The translations under genes were made by a program, and so were the position numbers. A DNA stretch of 64,000 nucleotides from Chitinophaga solisilvae (GTDB lineage Bacteria; Bacteroidota; Bacteroidia; Chitinophagales; Chitinophagaceae), in assembly GCF_009928525.1 (NCBI RefSeq), contig NZ_JAABOK010000010.1:1-64000 (forward strand), given 5' to 3'. Below the pieces are notes generated by a model that saw only the letters and a program-made list of their open reading frames with translations, was not told where the DNA came from and did no database searches. Positions 19,843 to 29,455 of the stretch are shown here, one piece after another. Within the stretch, counting starts at the first letter, position 1. Each line of letters starts with the position of its first letter.

Positions 19843-22800
19843 ATGAAAGATGTTAAGGAAATAATCAAAGCACTGAGAGAAGCGAATGTCCGCCTGTCGC
19901 TGCACAATGGCGAGCTGGTGACAGACGAGGCTTCCGGAGAAGCGGGAGAGGAGTTACGCGCTGCCATCCTGCAGAATAAAGACAAACTGGTAGCTTATTT
20001 CAGAAAGAATCTGCAGGGCAGGGCTGCTGCCGCCAGCATCAGGCCCGTTGAAGCGCAGGAGAGTTATCCGCTTTCTTCTTCCCAGCGCAGGCTTTGGATA
20101 CTTAACCAGGTGAATGGCGGCAGCATCGCCTATAATATGCCAAGGGCTTACCTGTTCCATGGCAGTATTGATACAGCATCACTGGAAAAGGCCTTCAGGG
20201 AACTGGTCGCCAGGCATGAAAGTCTGCGTACCGTTTTCCGGGAAACTACCGCCGGAGATCCGCGGCAGTTCATTCTGCCGGCTCCTGATGCCACTTCCGC
20301 AATGCTGGAGGTAAAAGACCTGCGCAACAGCAACCTGCGGGAACAACAGGTGGCAGACCTCGTGCAACATGAACTCAGCACCCCTTTCGATCTCAGCAGC
20401 GGCCCGTTGATAAAACCTTTTCTGTACCGCCTGGAAGACGAAAAATGGATTTTCTCATTCGTGCTGCATCATATCATCAGTGATGGATGGTCCAACAGTA
20501 TACTAATGAAAGAGCTGCTGACACTATACAGCGCCTTCAGCCAGGGTACCGCTTCCCCACTGCCACCGCTGCCGGTCCAATATAAAGATTACGCCTTCTG
20601 GCAGCAGCAACAGCTGCAGCTCGGAGATATGCAGCAACATAAAGCATGGTGGCTGGAGCAGATGGAAGGAGAACTGCCGGTACTGCAATTGCCCGCCGAC
20701 AAAGAACCATCCGGCTTTAAAACCCATAGCGGCGGCCTGGTGACAGGCTCCGTGGACGCATCAGTGGTAGCAGGCATCCGGCAGCTGGCTCAGGAAGAGA
20801 AAGCGACCCTGTTCATGACTTTACTAACGGCAACGGATATACTGTTGTATCGTTATTCCGGACAGGACGACCTCATTGTGGGAACGCCTGTAGCCGGCAG
20901 GGATCATGTAGAACTGGAAGGCCAGATCGGCCTCTATCTGAATACGCTGGCGCTGAGATCGCGCCTCAGCGGAGAAGATGATTTCAGATCTGTGCTGCAG
21001 CAGGTGCGTCAGGTAATGCTGCAGGCGTACAGCCATCAGGCATATCCGCTGGATGAACTGGTAGAAGCCTTACCGGTGAAAAGCACCGGCGGTAATGTAC
21101 TGTTTAACGTGCTGATAGATTTTCATGAAGAAGTGAAGCCCGCCGAAACCCGCCAGCCGGAAGGCTTGCAGGTGACGGCATTTGAAGCCGGCGAACACCT
21201 GGTCAGCAAATTTGATCTTACCTTCATGTTCACACTGACAGCCGCCGGGCTTACGCTCACCATAGAATACAGCAGGGACCTGTATCTGCCGGAAACCATT
21301 GAAAGAATGCACCGGCATTTCTGCACCCTGCTTCGTGGTATCATCGACCAGCCCGGAACGCCGGTAAACAGCCTGCCTTATATACCCGCAGCAGAACTGG
21401 CGCAGCTGCAGGAATCCGGTCCGTCAGATCCGCAGTACCAGCCGGTGTTATCGCGCATTGAACAGCAGGCCGCTGCAGCGCCGGATAAGACCGCCCTGCA
21501 GTACGGAGATATTGCCGTCAGCTATCATGCCCTGGAAGATAAAGCTGCCCGCCTGGCGCATTACCTGGTGACAGAATGCGGTATTAAGAAGGGGGAGCCG
21601 GTAGGGATTTTGCTGGACAGGTCTGAACACATGATTATCGCCATACTCGGCATCCTCAAAGCCGGCGCGGTATACGTGCCGATAGATACCGCCTATCCCA
21701 AACCCAAACAGGAACAGATTATACAGGATACGGAGATGCGCGTACTGCTCACACAGACTTTTTACGCCTTCGACCTGACAGATTATGACGGCCGCGTTTT
21801 TGCCATGGATGTACAGCTGGATATACTGGACGCACCATCGGGCCCATTAACAGTTGATATAGCTGCCTCAGATCCTGCCTATATCATCTTTACTTCCGGT
21901 TCTACAGGCCGTTCCAAAGGTTGCTGCATCACGCACGGTAATCTTTCCAACTACATCAGCTGGTGCAGTGCATATTATTTCAAATCTGCTGCTGCAGGCA
22001 ATTTCGGTCTGTATACCTCTTTATCTTTCGACCTGACCATCACCAGTATTTTCTGCCCGCTGGTTCGCGGTAATACCCTGTACATCTATCCGCAGGATGA
22101 TGCGCTGTCAGATATACTTACCCATAGTTTCAGCGCCGGCAGCGGTATTGACAGTATCAAGCTGACGCCTTCCCATATCAGTTACCTACAGGATATGGGG
22201 CTGACTTCAGATACGGTGTCATGCGCAATCGTTGGCGGGGAAGAAGTACTGCCCCGTCATGTGGAGATCCTCCGGAACATAAATCCTGCTATGAGGATAT
22301 ATAACGAGTACGGGCCTACGGAAACTACAGTAGGATGTATGGTGGAAGAGCTGGAGGCGGATGCCCCCGTAACAATAGGAAAGGCGATCAGCAATACGGA
22401 TATATACATCCTTGATAAAAACCTGCAGCGCTGTGCCATCGGTATAGAAGGAGAGATATGTGTGGGTGGTGCAGGTGTGAGCCTGGGCTATATTACACAG
22501 CAGCCCTCTACAGCAGGTAAATTTATTCCTGATCCTTTTAAACCGGGTGCACGCCTTTACCGAACCGGCGATACCGGCCGCCGCCTGCCGGATGGCCGTA
22601 TCCGTTATACCGGCCGTAATGATGACCAGGTGAAGATCCGCGGATACCGCGTGGAGCCGGGTGAAATAGAAACGGCCCTGATGGAATGCCCCGGTGTGAC
22701 AATGGCCGCAGTAATTGCGCGGCGCGCACCGGACGGCGTCAATGAACTCGCGGCCTATGTAGCCGGCCGGGAAGACCTTACCACCACCACCCTGCGCACC

Positions 22801-25800
22801 CATGCCGCAAAATTGCTGTCGGAATACATGGTGCCGCAGTATTTCATTATACTGCCGGAACTGCCGCTGACAGCGCACGGTAAAATTAACCGCAAAGCGC
22901 TGCCGGACATGGCAGCGGAAGAAACGGCTGATAATACCACTGCTCCGTTGAACAGCACGGAAGAAAGACTGATTGCCATCTGGAGCGATGTGCTGTTTGT
23001 GGATAAGGCCCGCCTTCATGGTAAAAGCGACTTCTCCGCGCTGGGTGGTCACAGTCTCAAAATCACGCGCCTCGCTTCCCTGATATATAAAGAGTTTGAA
23101 GTAAAGATTGAATTGCGCACCCTTTTCACTACTACCGTGCTGGAAGAACAGGCCCGGTTGATTGCGGCCTCGCAGCGGATGATCTTCTCTGAAATTAAAC
23201 CGGTAGAACCGCAGGCAGGAGGTTATGAACTGTCCGCCTCGCAGCGCCGGTTATGGATCCTGAGTAAGCTGAATGAAGAAAATGCCGCTTACAATGTTCC
23301 CGGCGCCTGTGTGTTTGAAGGAGGTCTTAGTCTGGATGCACTCACACAGGGCTTCAATACCCTGATCCGCCGGCATGAAGTATTGCGTACTGTCTTCAGG
23401 GGAGATGAACTGGGCATGGTACGCCAGGTGGTGCTATCACCGGAAGAATTGGGATTCGCTATCGGCTGCATCGATCTCAGGAATGATCCATCACAGGAGG
23501 AACGCCTGCGGGAACTGGTGCAGGAAAATTATGCCAGGCCCTTCAACCTGAGTACCGGACCGCTGTTACGCGCCAACCTCTTCCAGCTGTCAGATAACAA
23601 ATGGGTATTTGTTTATGCCATGCATCATATTATCAGCGACGACTGGTCGGTAGGTATCCTGAACAGGGAGCTGATGGTGAACTACAACGCTTTCCTGAAA
23701 GGAGATACAGACCCGCTGCCGCCGCTCCGTATCCAGTACAGGGACTACGCCGCCTGGCAACAGCAGCAGCTTACCAACGATGCGCTGAACATACATAAAA
23801 ATTACTGGAAGCTCTGCTTTGAAGGAGAGCTGCCCGTGCTGAACCTGCCCGGCGATTATCCGCGCCCGCCGGTGAAGACATATGCCGGAGGCATCGTCAG
23901 AAAATGGCTCAGCAACAGCACGGCTTCTGCATTCCATGAACTGCTGCAGCAACAGGATGCCACCCTGTTTATGGGATTGCTGGCATCTGTAAACGCGCTG
24001 CTGTACAGGTATACCGGCCAGGAAGATATTGTTGTGGGTACTTCTATTGCCAGCAGGCAACATCCTGACCTGGAAGACCAGATCGGGTTCTATGTTAATA
24101 CCCTCGCACTGCGCTCCCGCTTTGAAGGAACAGGCAATTATGAAAACCTGCTGGAAACAGTGAAACAGGTAACGATCGGTGCATTTGAACACCAGCTATA
24201 TCCATTCGACGAACTGGTGGAACAGCTCAAACTGCAACGCGACGCCAGCCGCCACCCGCTGTTTGAAGTGATGGTGGTGCTGCAGCGCAGCGATGCCGGC
24301 AGCTCCGCTTTCGGCGCAGGCATGGGCGATCTGTTTGTCAGCAGGTACGACACCGGAAAAGATGTAGCCAGCAAATTCGATATTACCTTCTTCTTCTCCG
24401 AATCCGGCGATGGCAACCTGCACCTCAGTATTGTCTATAACAGGGCCATCTTCAGTGAAAGTGCCGCCGGCCGTATATTACAGCATTTCGAAACACTGTT
24501 CGACGCTATTGTTAGCCATCCTAAAACAGCGCTTCCTGAACTGGACCTGCTGCCGCTCACAGAGAAAGAACAGCTTAACCTGTTCAGAGCCTCCACCGTC
24601 GAATATCCGGCAGATAAGACCATCATAGATATTTTCCGGGAACAGGCCGCTGCCCGCCCCGATGATACCGCGCTGGTGTTTGAAAACAAGGCACTCAGCT
24701 ACCGTGAACTGGATGAACAGTCGGATCGTATTGCAGCACACCTGCGGACGACCTACCAGGCAGATAATCGTACGCGCATAGGCGTTATGCTGGACAGGTC
24801 TGAGAAGATGATTGTGGCCATACTGAGTATACTTAAAGCCGGCGCCGCTTACGTGCCGGTAGATCCCGACTACCCGAAGGCAAGGAAATCATTCATGCTG
24901 AACGATAGCGGCGTAACAGTACTGTTGACAGAATCCCATTACATTTTCGATCTTGATTTTTACGACGGAAGTATTTTTGCCGTTGACATACAATCAGACG
25001 ATACCATACCGGCGGTACTATCCCCTGAAACAGCCCCGCAGCCGGCAGATACGGCATATGTTATCTATACATCCGGCTCTACCGGCCGGCCTAAAGGTGT
25101 AGTCATCCGTCATCGTTCGCTGGTAGATTATGTATTCGGCCTGCTGGACCGGACAAACATCAGCGATTGCCGCAGCTTCGGCCTGATGTCTACCCTCGCG
25201 GGAGATCTGGGCAATACCGTCATTTACAGCGCGCTGGCACTGGGTGGCAGCCTGCATGTATTCTCCTCCTCGGCCGTCATGGATGCGGAAGCACTGGCCG
25301 CCACGCCGGTAGATTGCATGAAGATAGTACCCTCTCACTGGAAGGCGCTGCAGGAAGAAGGCCGCCTGGTGATTCCCCGCAGAAGCCTCGTGTTTGGAGG
25401 CGAACAACTCACGCGCGATGTGATAGACTATCTCATCAGCAACGACGCCACCTGCGAGGTATATAACCACTACGGACCTACGGAGACAACCATCGGCAAG
25501 CTGCTGTACCATGTGCCGCTGCAACAGTTCGACGGACAGGTGCCGTTAGGAAAACCTTTCAGCAACACCCGCATCTATATCCTGGACGAGCATCAGCATC
25601 AGGTACCCATAGGCATTCCCGGAGAGATCTGTATCGCCGGCGATGGCCTGGCAACAGGATACCTCAACAACCCGGAGCTGACCGCAGAAAGATTCAGGGA
25701 AATTGCAGGAGATAATCAGGAACGCATCTATAAAACCGGTGACCTCGGACGCTGGCTGCCGGAAGGTAACATCGCCTTCCTCGGCAGGAAGGACGGACAG

Positions 25801-27738
25801 GTGAAAATCCGCGGCTATCGCATTGAACCGGGCGAAATAGAAAACGTGCTGGCAGGTCACGAAGCTGTCAGCAGCGCAGCCGTCAGCATCAAAACAGATA
25901 AGGATGGCAACAAAATTATTGTCGCCTATGTATCCGGCCGCGAAGTGCCGCCGGCAGTAGAACTGCAGTCGTACCTGCAGCAATCCCTGCCTGCCTACAT
26001 GATTCCCGCTTACATTGTTCCGCTGGAACAGCTGCCGCTGACTGCCAACGGAAAGATTGACAGGAAGGCATTGCCAGACCCCGAAGCGCTGGGCCTGGGC
26101 GGCGAAGTTGTTTATGTAGCGCCGCGCAACGAAAGAGAAGAAGCACTGGTAACAGTATTCCAGGAGGTGCTGAATAAAAAACCGCTGGGCATCAACGATA
26201 ACTTCTTCCTGCTGGGAGGTGACTCCATCAAAGCGATACAGGTAATTGCCCGCCTCCGGAAACTGGGATTCACTACCGGCATACAGGATATATTGTTGTA
26301 TCCGGTGATAGAACACCTGGCAGATTACGTAAAGGCCGCCACCCGCTCCATCAGCCAGGAAACCGTTACCGGACTGGTGCCATTAAGTCCCATACAGCAA
26401 TATTTCCTGCAGCAGCCAACAGCCGTCAAGGCACACTTCAACCAGTCTGCCCTGCTGCACAGCAAAACGCCGCTGGATGAAGCCGGCCTGCATGCCGCAT
26501 TTGCAAAGCTGGTACTGCATCATGATGCGCTGAGAATGGTATTCCGGGAAGCAGAAGAAGGCTGGGTACAGGAGAACAAAGGTGAGGAGCAGGGATATAC
26601 GCTGGAAGTACTCACACCTCAGCACGAAGATGAATACAATGCCGCATGCGACCGGCTCCATGCATCCTTCGACCTGGCGCAGGGCCCGCTGTTCAAGGTA
26701 GCGCTGTTCCGCGGCAACGACGGGGATCGCCTGCTGATAGTAGCGCATCACCTGGTGGTAGACGGCGTATCGTGGAGAATACTTTTTGAAGATCTCTCTA
26801 CGCTGTACCAGCAGCATGTGGCAGGAGAAGCATTCAGTCTGCCGCTCAAAACAGACGCCTTCAGATACTGGATGGAAAAGCAGGTGGCTTACGCCTACAG
26901 TCCCGCATTGAAAGAAGAGGAACTGTACTGGGATGCCATTAATGCCACACCGTTTAAACAGCTGACACCTGACTGGCCGGGCGGATCTAATCTCAAGAAA
27001 GATGCAGCCGCGAAATCAGTATTCCTGGATACCGTGCAAACGGAGCGCCTGCTCACAAAATGCCACAAGGCTTACAGAACAACCATCAACGATATACTGC
27101 TCACCGCATTGAGCCTGGCAGTTTATCATAGCATGGGTGCGGATAAAGTGGTGGCCCGCCTCGAAGGCCACGGAAGGGAGCCGATAGAAGAAGATCTGGA
27201 CATCAGCAGAACAATAGGCTGGTTTACCACGCACTACCCCGTAGTGCTGGATGTCAGGGATGGTAACAACATCATCCGCCAGCTCCTGGAAGTGAAAGAA
27301 TTCCTGCATCGTATTCCGGGCAAGGGTATCGGCTTCGGTATCCTGAAATACCTGACCGGCAAGCATTACAGCATCGCGCCTGAAATAGCGTTTAACTACC
27401 TGGGCGATTTCGGTGGCGGGGTGAGTGCCGGTGAAGGTACCCCGTTGTTCAGTTTCCTGGGCGACTATAAAGGCAAGGAAACACCGGACAACACCGCCAG
27501 GGAAGTATTGCTGAATGTAAACTGTATGGTGGCCGCGGGCAGTATGCGGCTGGTCATTGAGTACAGCGCACAGCAATTCAAGGCGGAAACCATCGACGGG
27601 CTGCTGACTGCCTTCCGCAACTACCTCCAGGAACTGATCGACCACCTCTCCCGCGAAGAGAAGGTACACGTAAGCCCTGTAGACCTTACCTACAAAGGGC
27701 TTAACCTGGAACAACTGGAAGAACTGGATAAACTGTAA
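19843..27738 (+). CDS. Nonribosomal peptide synthetase, two modules plus epimerase: Asn-(D-)Asp
   Basis: 2631 residues from the ATG at 19843; a TTG four codons upstream is possible but less likely. Residues 1-60 form a TubC-like docking domain. Module 1 is C (from about 74), A with code DLTKIGEVGK (Asn; published DLTKLGEVGK) and a carrier (Ser about 1071). Its A3 motif reads TSGSTGRSKG, with the usual Pro replaced by Ser. Module 2 is C (from about 1127), A with code DLTKVGHIGK (exact Asp) and a GGDS carrier (Ser about 2128). An epimerase domain follows at about 2177-2600 (LSPIQQYF, HHLVVDGVS at about 2302, FNYLGDF). The second condensation domain carries HHIISDD instead of HHxxxDG. The C-terminal tail after the epimerase (LTYKGLNLEQLEEL) resembles a communication helix, implying a downstream NRPS partner that is not in this window. 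There is no thioesterase domain. Confidence 0.96.
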   Translation: MKDVKEIIKALREANVRLSLHNGELVTDEASGEAGEELRAAILQNKDKLVAYFRKNLQGRAAAASIRPVEAQESYPLSSSQRRLWILNQVNGGSIAYNMPRAYLFHGSIDTASLEKAFRELVARHESLRTVFRETTAGDPRQFILPAPDATSAMLEVKDLRNSNLREQQVADLVQHELSTPFDLSSGPLIKPFLYRLEDEKWIFSFVLHHIISDGWSNSILMKELLTLYSAFSQGTASPLPPLPVQYKDYAFWQQQQLQLGDMQQHKAWWLEQMEGELPVLQLPADKEPSGFKTHSGGLVTGSVDASVVAGIRQLAQEEKATLFMTLLTATDILLYRYSGQDDLIVGTPVAGRDHVELEGQIGLYLNTLALRSRLSGEDDFRSVLQQVRQVMLQAYSHQAYPLDELVEALPVKSTGGNVLFNVLIDFHEEVKPAETRQPEGLQVTAFEAGEHLVSKFDLTFMFTLTAAGLTLTIEYSRDLYLPETIERMHRHFCTLLRGIIDQPGTPVNSLPYIPAAELAQLQESGPSDPQYQPVLSRIEQQAAAAPDKTALQYGDIAVSYHALEDKAARLAHYLVTECGIKKGEPVGILLDRSEHMIIAILGILKAGAVYVPIDTAYPKPKQEQIIQDTEMRVLLTQTFYAFDLTDYDGRVFAMDVQLDILDAPSGPLTVDIAASDPAYIIFTSGSTGRSKGCCITHGNLSNYISWCSAYYFKSAAAGNFGLYTSLSFDLTITSIFCPLVRGNTLYIYPQDDALSDILTHSFSAGSGIDSIKLTPSHISYLQDMGLTSDTVSCAIVGGEEVLPRHVEILRNINPAMRIYNEYGPTETTVGCMVEELEADAPVTIGKAISNTDIYILDKNLQRCAIGIEGEICVGGAGVSLGYITQQPSTAGKFIPDPFKPGARLYRTGDTGRRLPDGRIRYTGRNDDQVKIRGYRVEPGEIETALMECPGVTMAAVIARRAPDGVNELAAYVAGREDLTTTTLRTHAAKLLSEYMVPQYFIILPELPLTAHGKINRKALPDMAAEETADNTTAPLNSTEERLIAIWSDVLFVDKARLHGKSDFSALGGHSLKITRLASLIYKEFEVKIELRTLFTTTVLEEQARLIAASQRMIFSEIKPVEPQAGGYELSASQRRLWILSKLNEENAAYNVPGACVFEGGLSLDALTQGFNTLIRRHEVLRTVFRGDELGMVRQVVLSPEELGFAIGCIDLRNDPSQEERLRELVQENYARPFNLSTGPLLRANLFQLSDNKWVFVYAMHHIISDDWSVGILNRELMVNYNAFLKGDTDPLPPLRIQYRDYAAWQQQQLTNDALNIHKNYWKLCFEGELPVLNLPGDYPRPPVKTYAGGIVRKWLSNSTASAFHELLQQQDATLFMGLLASVNALLYRYTGQEDIVVGTSIASRQHPDLEDQIGFYVNTLALRSRFEGTGNYENLLETVKQVTIGAFEHQLYPFDELVEQLKLQRDASRHPLFEVMVVLQRSDAGSSAFGAGMGDLFVSRYDTGKDVASKFDITFFFSESGDGNLHLSIVYNRAIFSESAAGRILQHFETLFDAIVSHPKTALPELDLLPLTEKEQLNLFRASTVEYPADKTIIDIFREQAAARPDDTALVFENKALSYRELDEQSDRIAAHLRTTYQADNRTRIGVMLDRSEKMIVAILSILKAGAAYVPVDPDYPKARKSFMLNDSGVTVLLTESHYIFDLDFYDGSIFAVDIQSDDTIPAVLSPETAPQPADTAYVIYTSGSTGRPKGVVIRHRSLVDYVFGLLDRTNISDCRSFGLMSTLAGDLGNTVIYSALALGGSLHVFSSSAVMDAEALAATPVDCMKIVPSHWKALQEEGRLVIPRRSLVFGGEQLTRDVIDYLISNDATCEVYNHYGPTETTIGKLLYHVPLQQFDGQVPLGKPFSNTRIYILDEHQHQVPIGIPGEICIAGDGLATGYLNNPELTAERFREIAGDNQERIYKTGDLGRWLPEGNIAFLGRKDGQVKIRGYRIEPGEIENVLAGHEAVSSAAVSIKTDKDGNKIIVAYVSGREVPPAVELQSYLQQSLPAYMIPAYIVPLEQLPLTANGKIDRKALPDPEALGLGGEVVYVAPRNEREEALVTVFQEVLNKKPLGINDNFFLLGGDSIKAIQVIARLRKLGFTTGIQDILLYPVIEHLADYVKAATRSISQETVTGLVPLSPIQQYFLQQPTAVKAHFNQSALLHSKTPLDEAGLHAAFAKLVLHHDALRMVFREAEEGWVQENKGEEQGYTLEVLTPQHEDEYNAACDRLHASFDLAQGPLFKVALFRGNDGDRLLIVAHHLVVDGVSWRILFEDLSTLYQQHVAGEAFSLPLKTDAFRYWMEKQVAYAYSPALKEEELYWDAINATPFKQLTPDWPGGSNLKKDAAAKSVFLDTVQTERLLTKCHKAYRTTINDILLTALSLAVYHSMGADKVVARLEGHGREPIEEDLDISRTIGWFTTHYPVVLDVRDGNNIIRQLLEVKEFLHRIPGKGIGFGILKYLTGKHYSIAPEIAFNYLGDFGGGVSAGEGTPLFSFLGDYKGKETPDNTAREVLLNVNCMVAAGSMRLVIEYSAQQFKAETIDGLLTAFRNYLQELIDHLSREEKVHVSPVDLTYKGLNLEQLEELDKL
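23623..23643 (+). other. Altered condensation active-site motif (HHxxxDD)
   Basis: Codons 23623-23643 read H-H-I-I-S-D-D, followed by W-S. The last Asp (GAC at 23641-23643) replaces the near-invariant Gly of HHxxxDG. The other seven condensation domains in the window keep Gly (GGN codons). A single G-to-A change would account for it. Confidence 0.9.
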
Positions 27739-27779
27739 TACCTGTATCATTCATCTAAAACTTTTATAAACACATAACA

Positions 27780-29426
27780 ATGACAAGCAATAACTGGTAC
27801 ACAAAGCCCAACCTGGTTATCGAACCACTGTACGACAGATGGTATGCCTGGTCCCACCTGATTTCTCCTGCAACAGCAGCCATGAACATCGTAGGCCGGC
27901 ACCTTAAAATCATGACTTCCTATATTCAGTCGCCACAGATTCATGCGGCCGCTGTACAGAACCCTAAGATGCTGGGAGGTCCTTTTATGGACTACAAACG
28001 TCCGCGGGTGGAAGATATTAAAGAGCTGAAAGCAGCTACCATAGAGAAACAGGCACGGCTGATACAATTCGCGGATGCCATTAAGGAGCTGGATGAAATG
28101 CTTAAGAAATATGCAAAGGGATACGCACTGGAAACCCTGTACGAAAAAGTGCCGGAAATCCTGAGAGGATATGTGGAGCTGACCTATGACCTCAACAACA
28201 ATCCTTCCTTCCGTTTCTTTGAAGCACTGCTCTATCACAGTGAATTCTACAATAAAGCTGCCCAGAGCATCGCGTTGTGGATCACTGATAATGACGAACG
28301 TCCTTTCTGCCTCAGTACCGCCCGGCTCGATGAACCCAATGTGCTCCATCTCAACGTACCACTGGATCATCCCGGCATCGATGCACTCAGCAGAATGAAA
28401 AGGGAAGGCGGTTCCATTGATGAGATAGCAGCGAAACTGGGTATTAAGGAAGAAGACCGTGCGCTCTTCGATACCTTCTTTACACAGGAATCACAGCCTA
28501 CCTACAAGAAATATGAAGGCCCGTACGCGCGCATGAGATATTTCGGTCATGCCTGCATCCTGATTGAAACAAAAGATATCAGCATACTGGTAGATCCGCT
28601 CATCAGCTACTATGGTTATCAGTCCAGCGTAAACCACTTCTCTGATATTGACCTGCCGGATGTAATCGACTATGTACTCATCACGCATAACCACCAGGAT
28701 CATATCCTGTTTGAAACCTTGCTGCCGCTCCGTCATAAAGTGAAAAATATAGTAGTGCCGAGAAGTACTACCGGTGCACTGCAGGACCCGAATCTGAAGA
28801 TGGTGTTCAACCAGGTAGGATTCAAAAATGTGATAGAGATCGATGATATGGAAGAAATCGCGTTTGAGAACTGCGTGGTAAAAGGTATACCGTTTACCGG
28901 TGAACACAGCGATCTGAACATACAGTCCAAAGCCTGCTTCCATATTGCCGTGGGTGACTTCAAGTTCCTGTTTGTGGCGGACTCCCGGATTGTGGAATCC
29001 AAATTATATGAACATGTGCATAAGATCATCGGCGATGTGGATGTGATATTCCTCGGTATGGAGTGCGACGGTGCGCCGCTTACCTGGCTGTACGGCCCGC
29101 TGCTCACAGAAGAGCTGGCAAGGGACAAGGATCAGTCAAGAAGATTATCCGGTTCCAACTACGAACGCGGTATACACCTGATGAACATCTTCCATCCGAA
29201 AGAAGCCTATGTATACGCCATGGGACAGGAGCCCTGGCTGGAATTTATCAGCACCGTACGATATACAGATGAATCCAATCCGATCATACAATCTAACCTG
29301 CTGGTGGAAGAATGCAGCAAGCGTGGCATCATCGCAGAACGTTTGTACGGAGAAAAAGAGATACTCTACAGCTTTAAAGATAAAGAAGCAGTAGAAGAAG
29401 CGGCAGCGGCAGAAGTAGCCCAGTAA
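27780..29426 (+). CDS. CmlA-type di-iron beta-hydroxylase (metallo-beta-lactamase fold) acting on an NRPS-bound residue
   Basis: 548 residues, close to CmlA of chloramphenicol biosynthesis in length and layout. An N-terminal alpha-helical region of about 230 residues with no MBL motifs precedes a metallo-beta-lactamase-fold domain from about residue 255 (HACILIETKDISILVDPL). The metal motif HNHQDH is at residues 303-308, with GEHSDL (Glu375) where ordinary MBL hydrolases have His, Asp401 in FVADSR and His472 in NIFHPKE. A Glu in place of the third-motif His is the hallmark of the oxygen-activating di-iron hydroxylases (CmlA, FrsH) as opposed to zinc hydrolases. It lies 41 bases after an NRPS that activates Asn and Asp, so beta-hydroxy-Asp or beta-hydroxy-Asn is the likely product; which module it serves is inference. 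A plain MBL hydrolase is the alternative but fits the ligand set less well. Confidence 0.82.
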   Translation: MTSNNWYTKPNLVIEPLYDRWYAWSHLISPATAAMNIVGRHLKIMTSYIQSPQIHAAAVQNPKMLGGPFMDYKRPRVEDIKELKAATIEKQARLIQFADAIKELDEMLKKYAKGYALETLYEKVPEILRGYVELTYDLNNNPSFRFFEALLYHSEFYNKAAQSIALWITDNDERPFCLSTARLDEPNVLHLNVPLDHPGIDALSRMKREGGSIDEIAAKLGIKEEDRALFDTFFTQESQPTYKKYEGPYARMRYFGHACILIETKDISILVDPLISYYGYQSSVNHFSDIDLPDVIDYVLITHNHQDHILFETLLPLRHKVKNIVVPRSTTGALQDPNLKMVFNQVGFKNVIEIDDMEEIAFENCVVKGIPFTGEHSDLNIQSKACFHIAVGDFKFLFVADSRIVESKLYEHVHKIIGDVDVIFLGMECDGAPLTWLYGPLLTEELARDKDQSRRLSGSNYERGIHLMNIFHPKEAYVYAMGQEPWLEFISTVRYTDESNPIIQSNLLVEECSKRGIIAERLYGEKEILYSFKDKEAVEEAAAAEVAQ

Positions 29427-29455
29427 GCCGGATTAATCAACTTAACAGAAAAGCG

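Noticed and set aside
27780..29426. Lactonase or beta-lactamase reading of the MBL-fold protein
   Set aside because: Glu replaces the His expected after the HxHxDH motif in zinc hydrolases, and the large N-terminal domain and NRPS context fit CmlA better.
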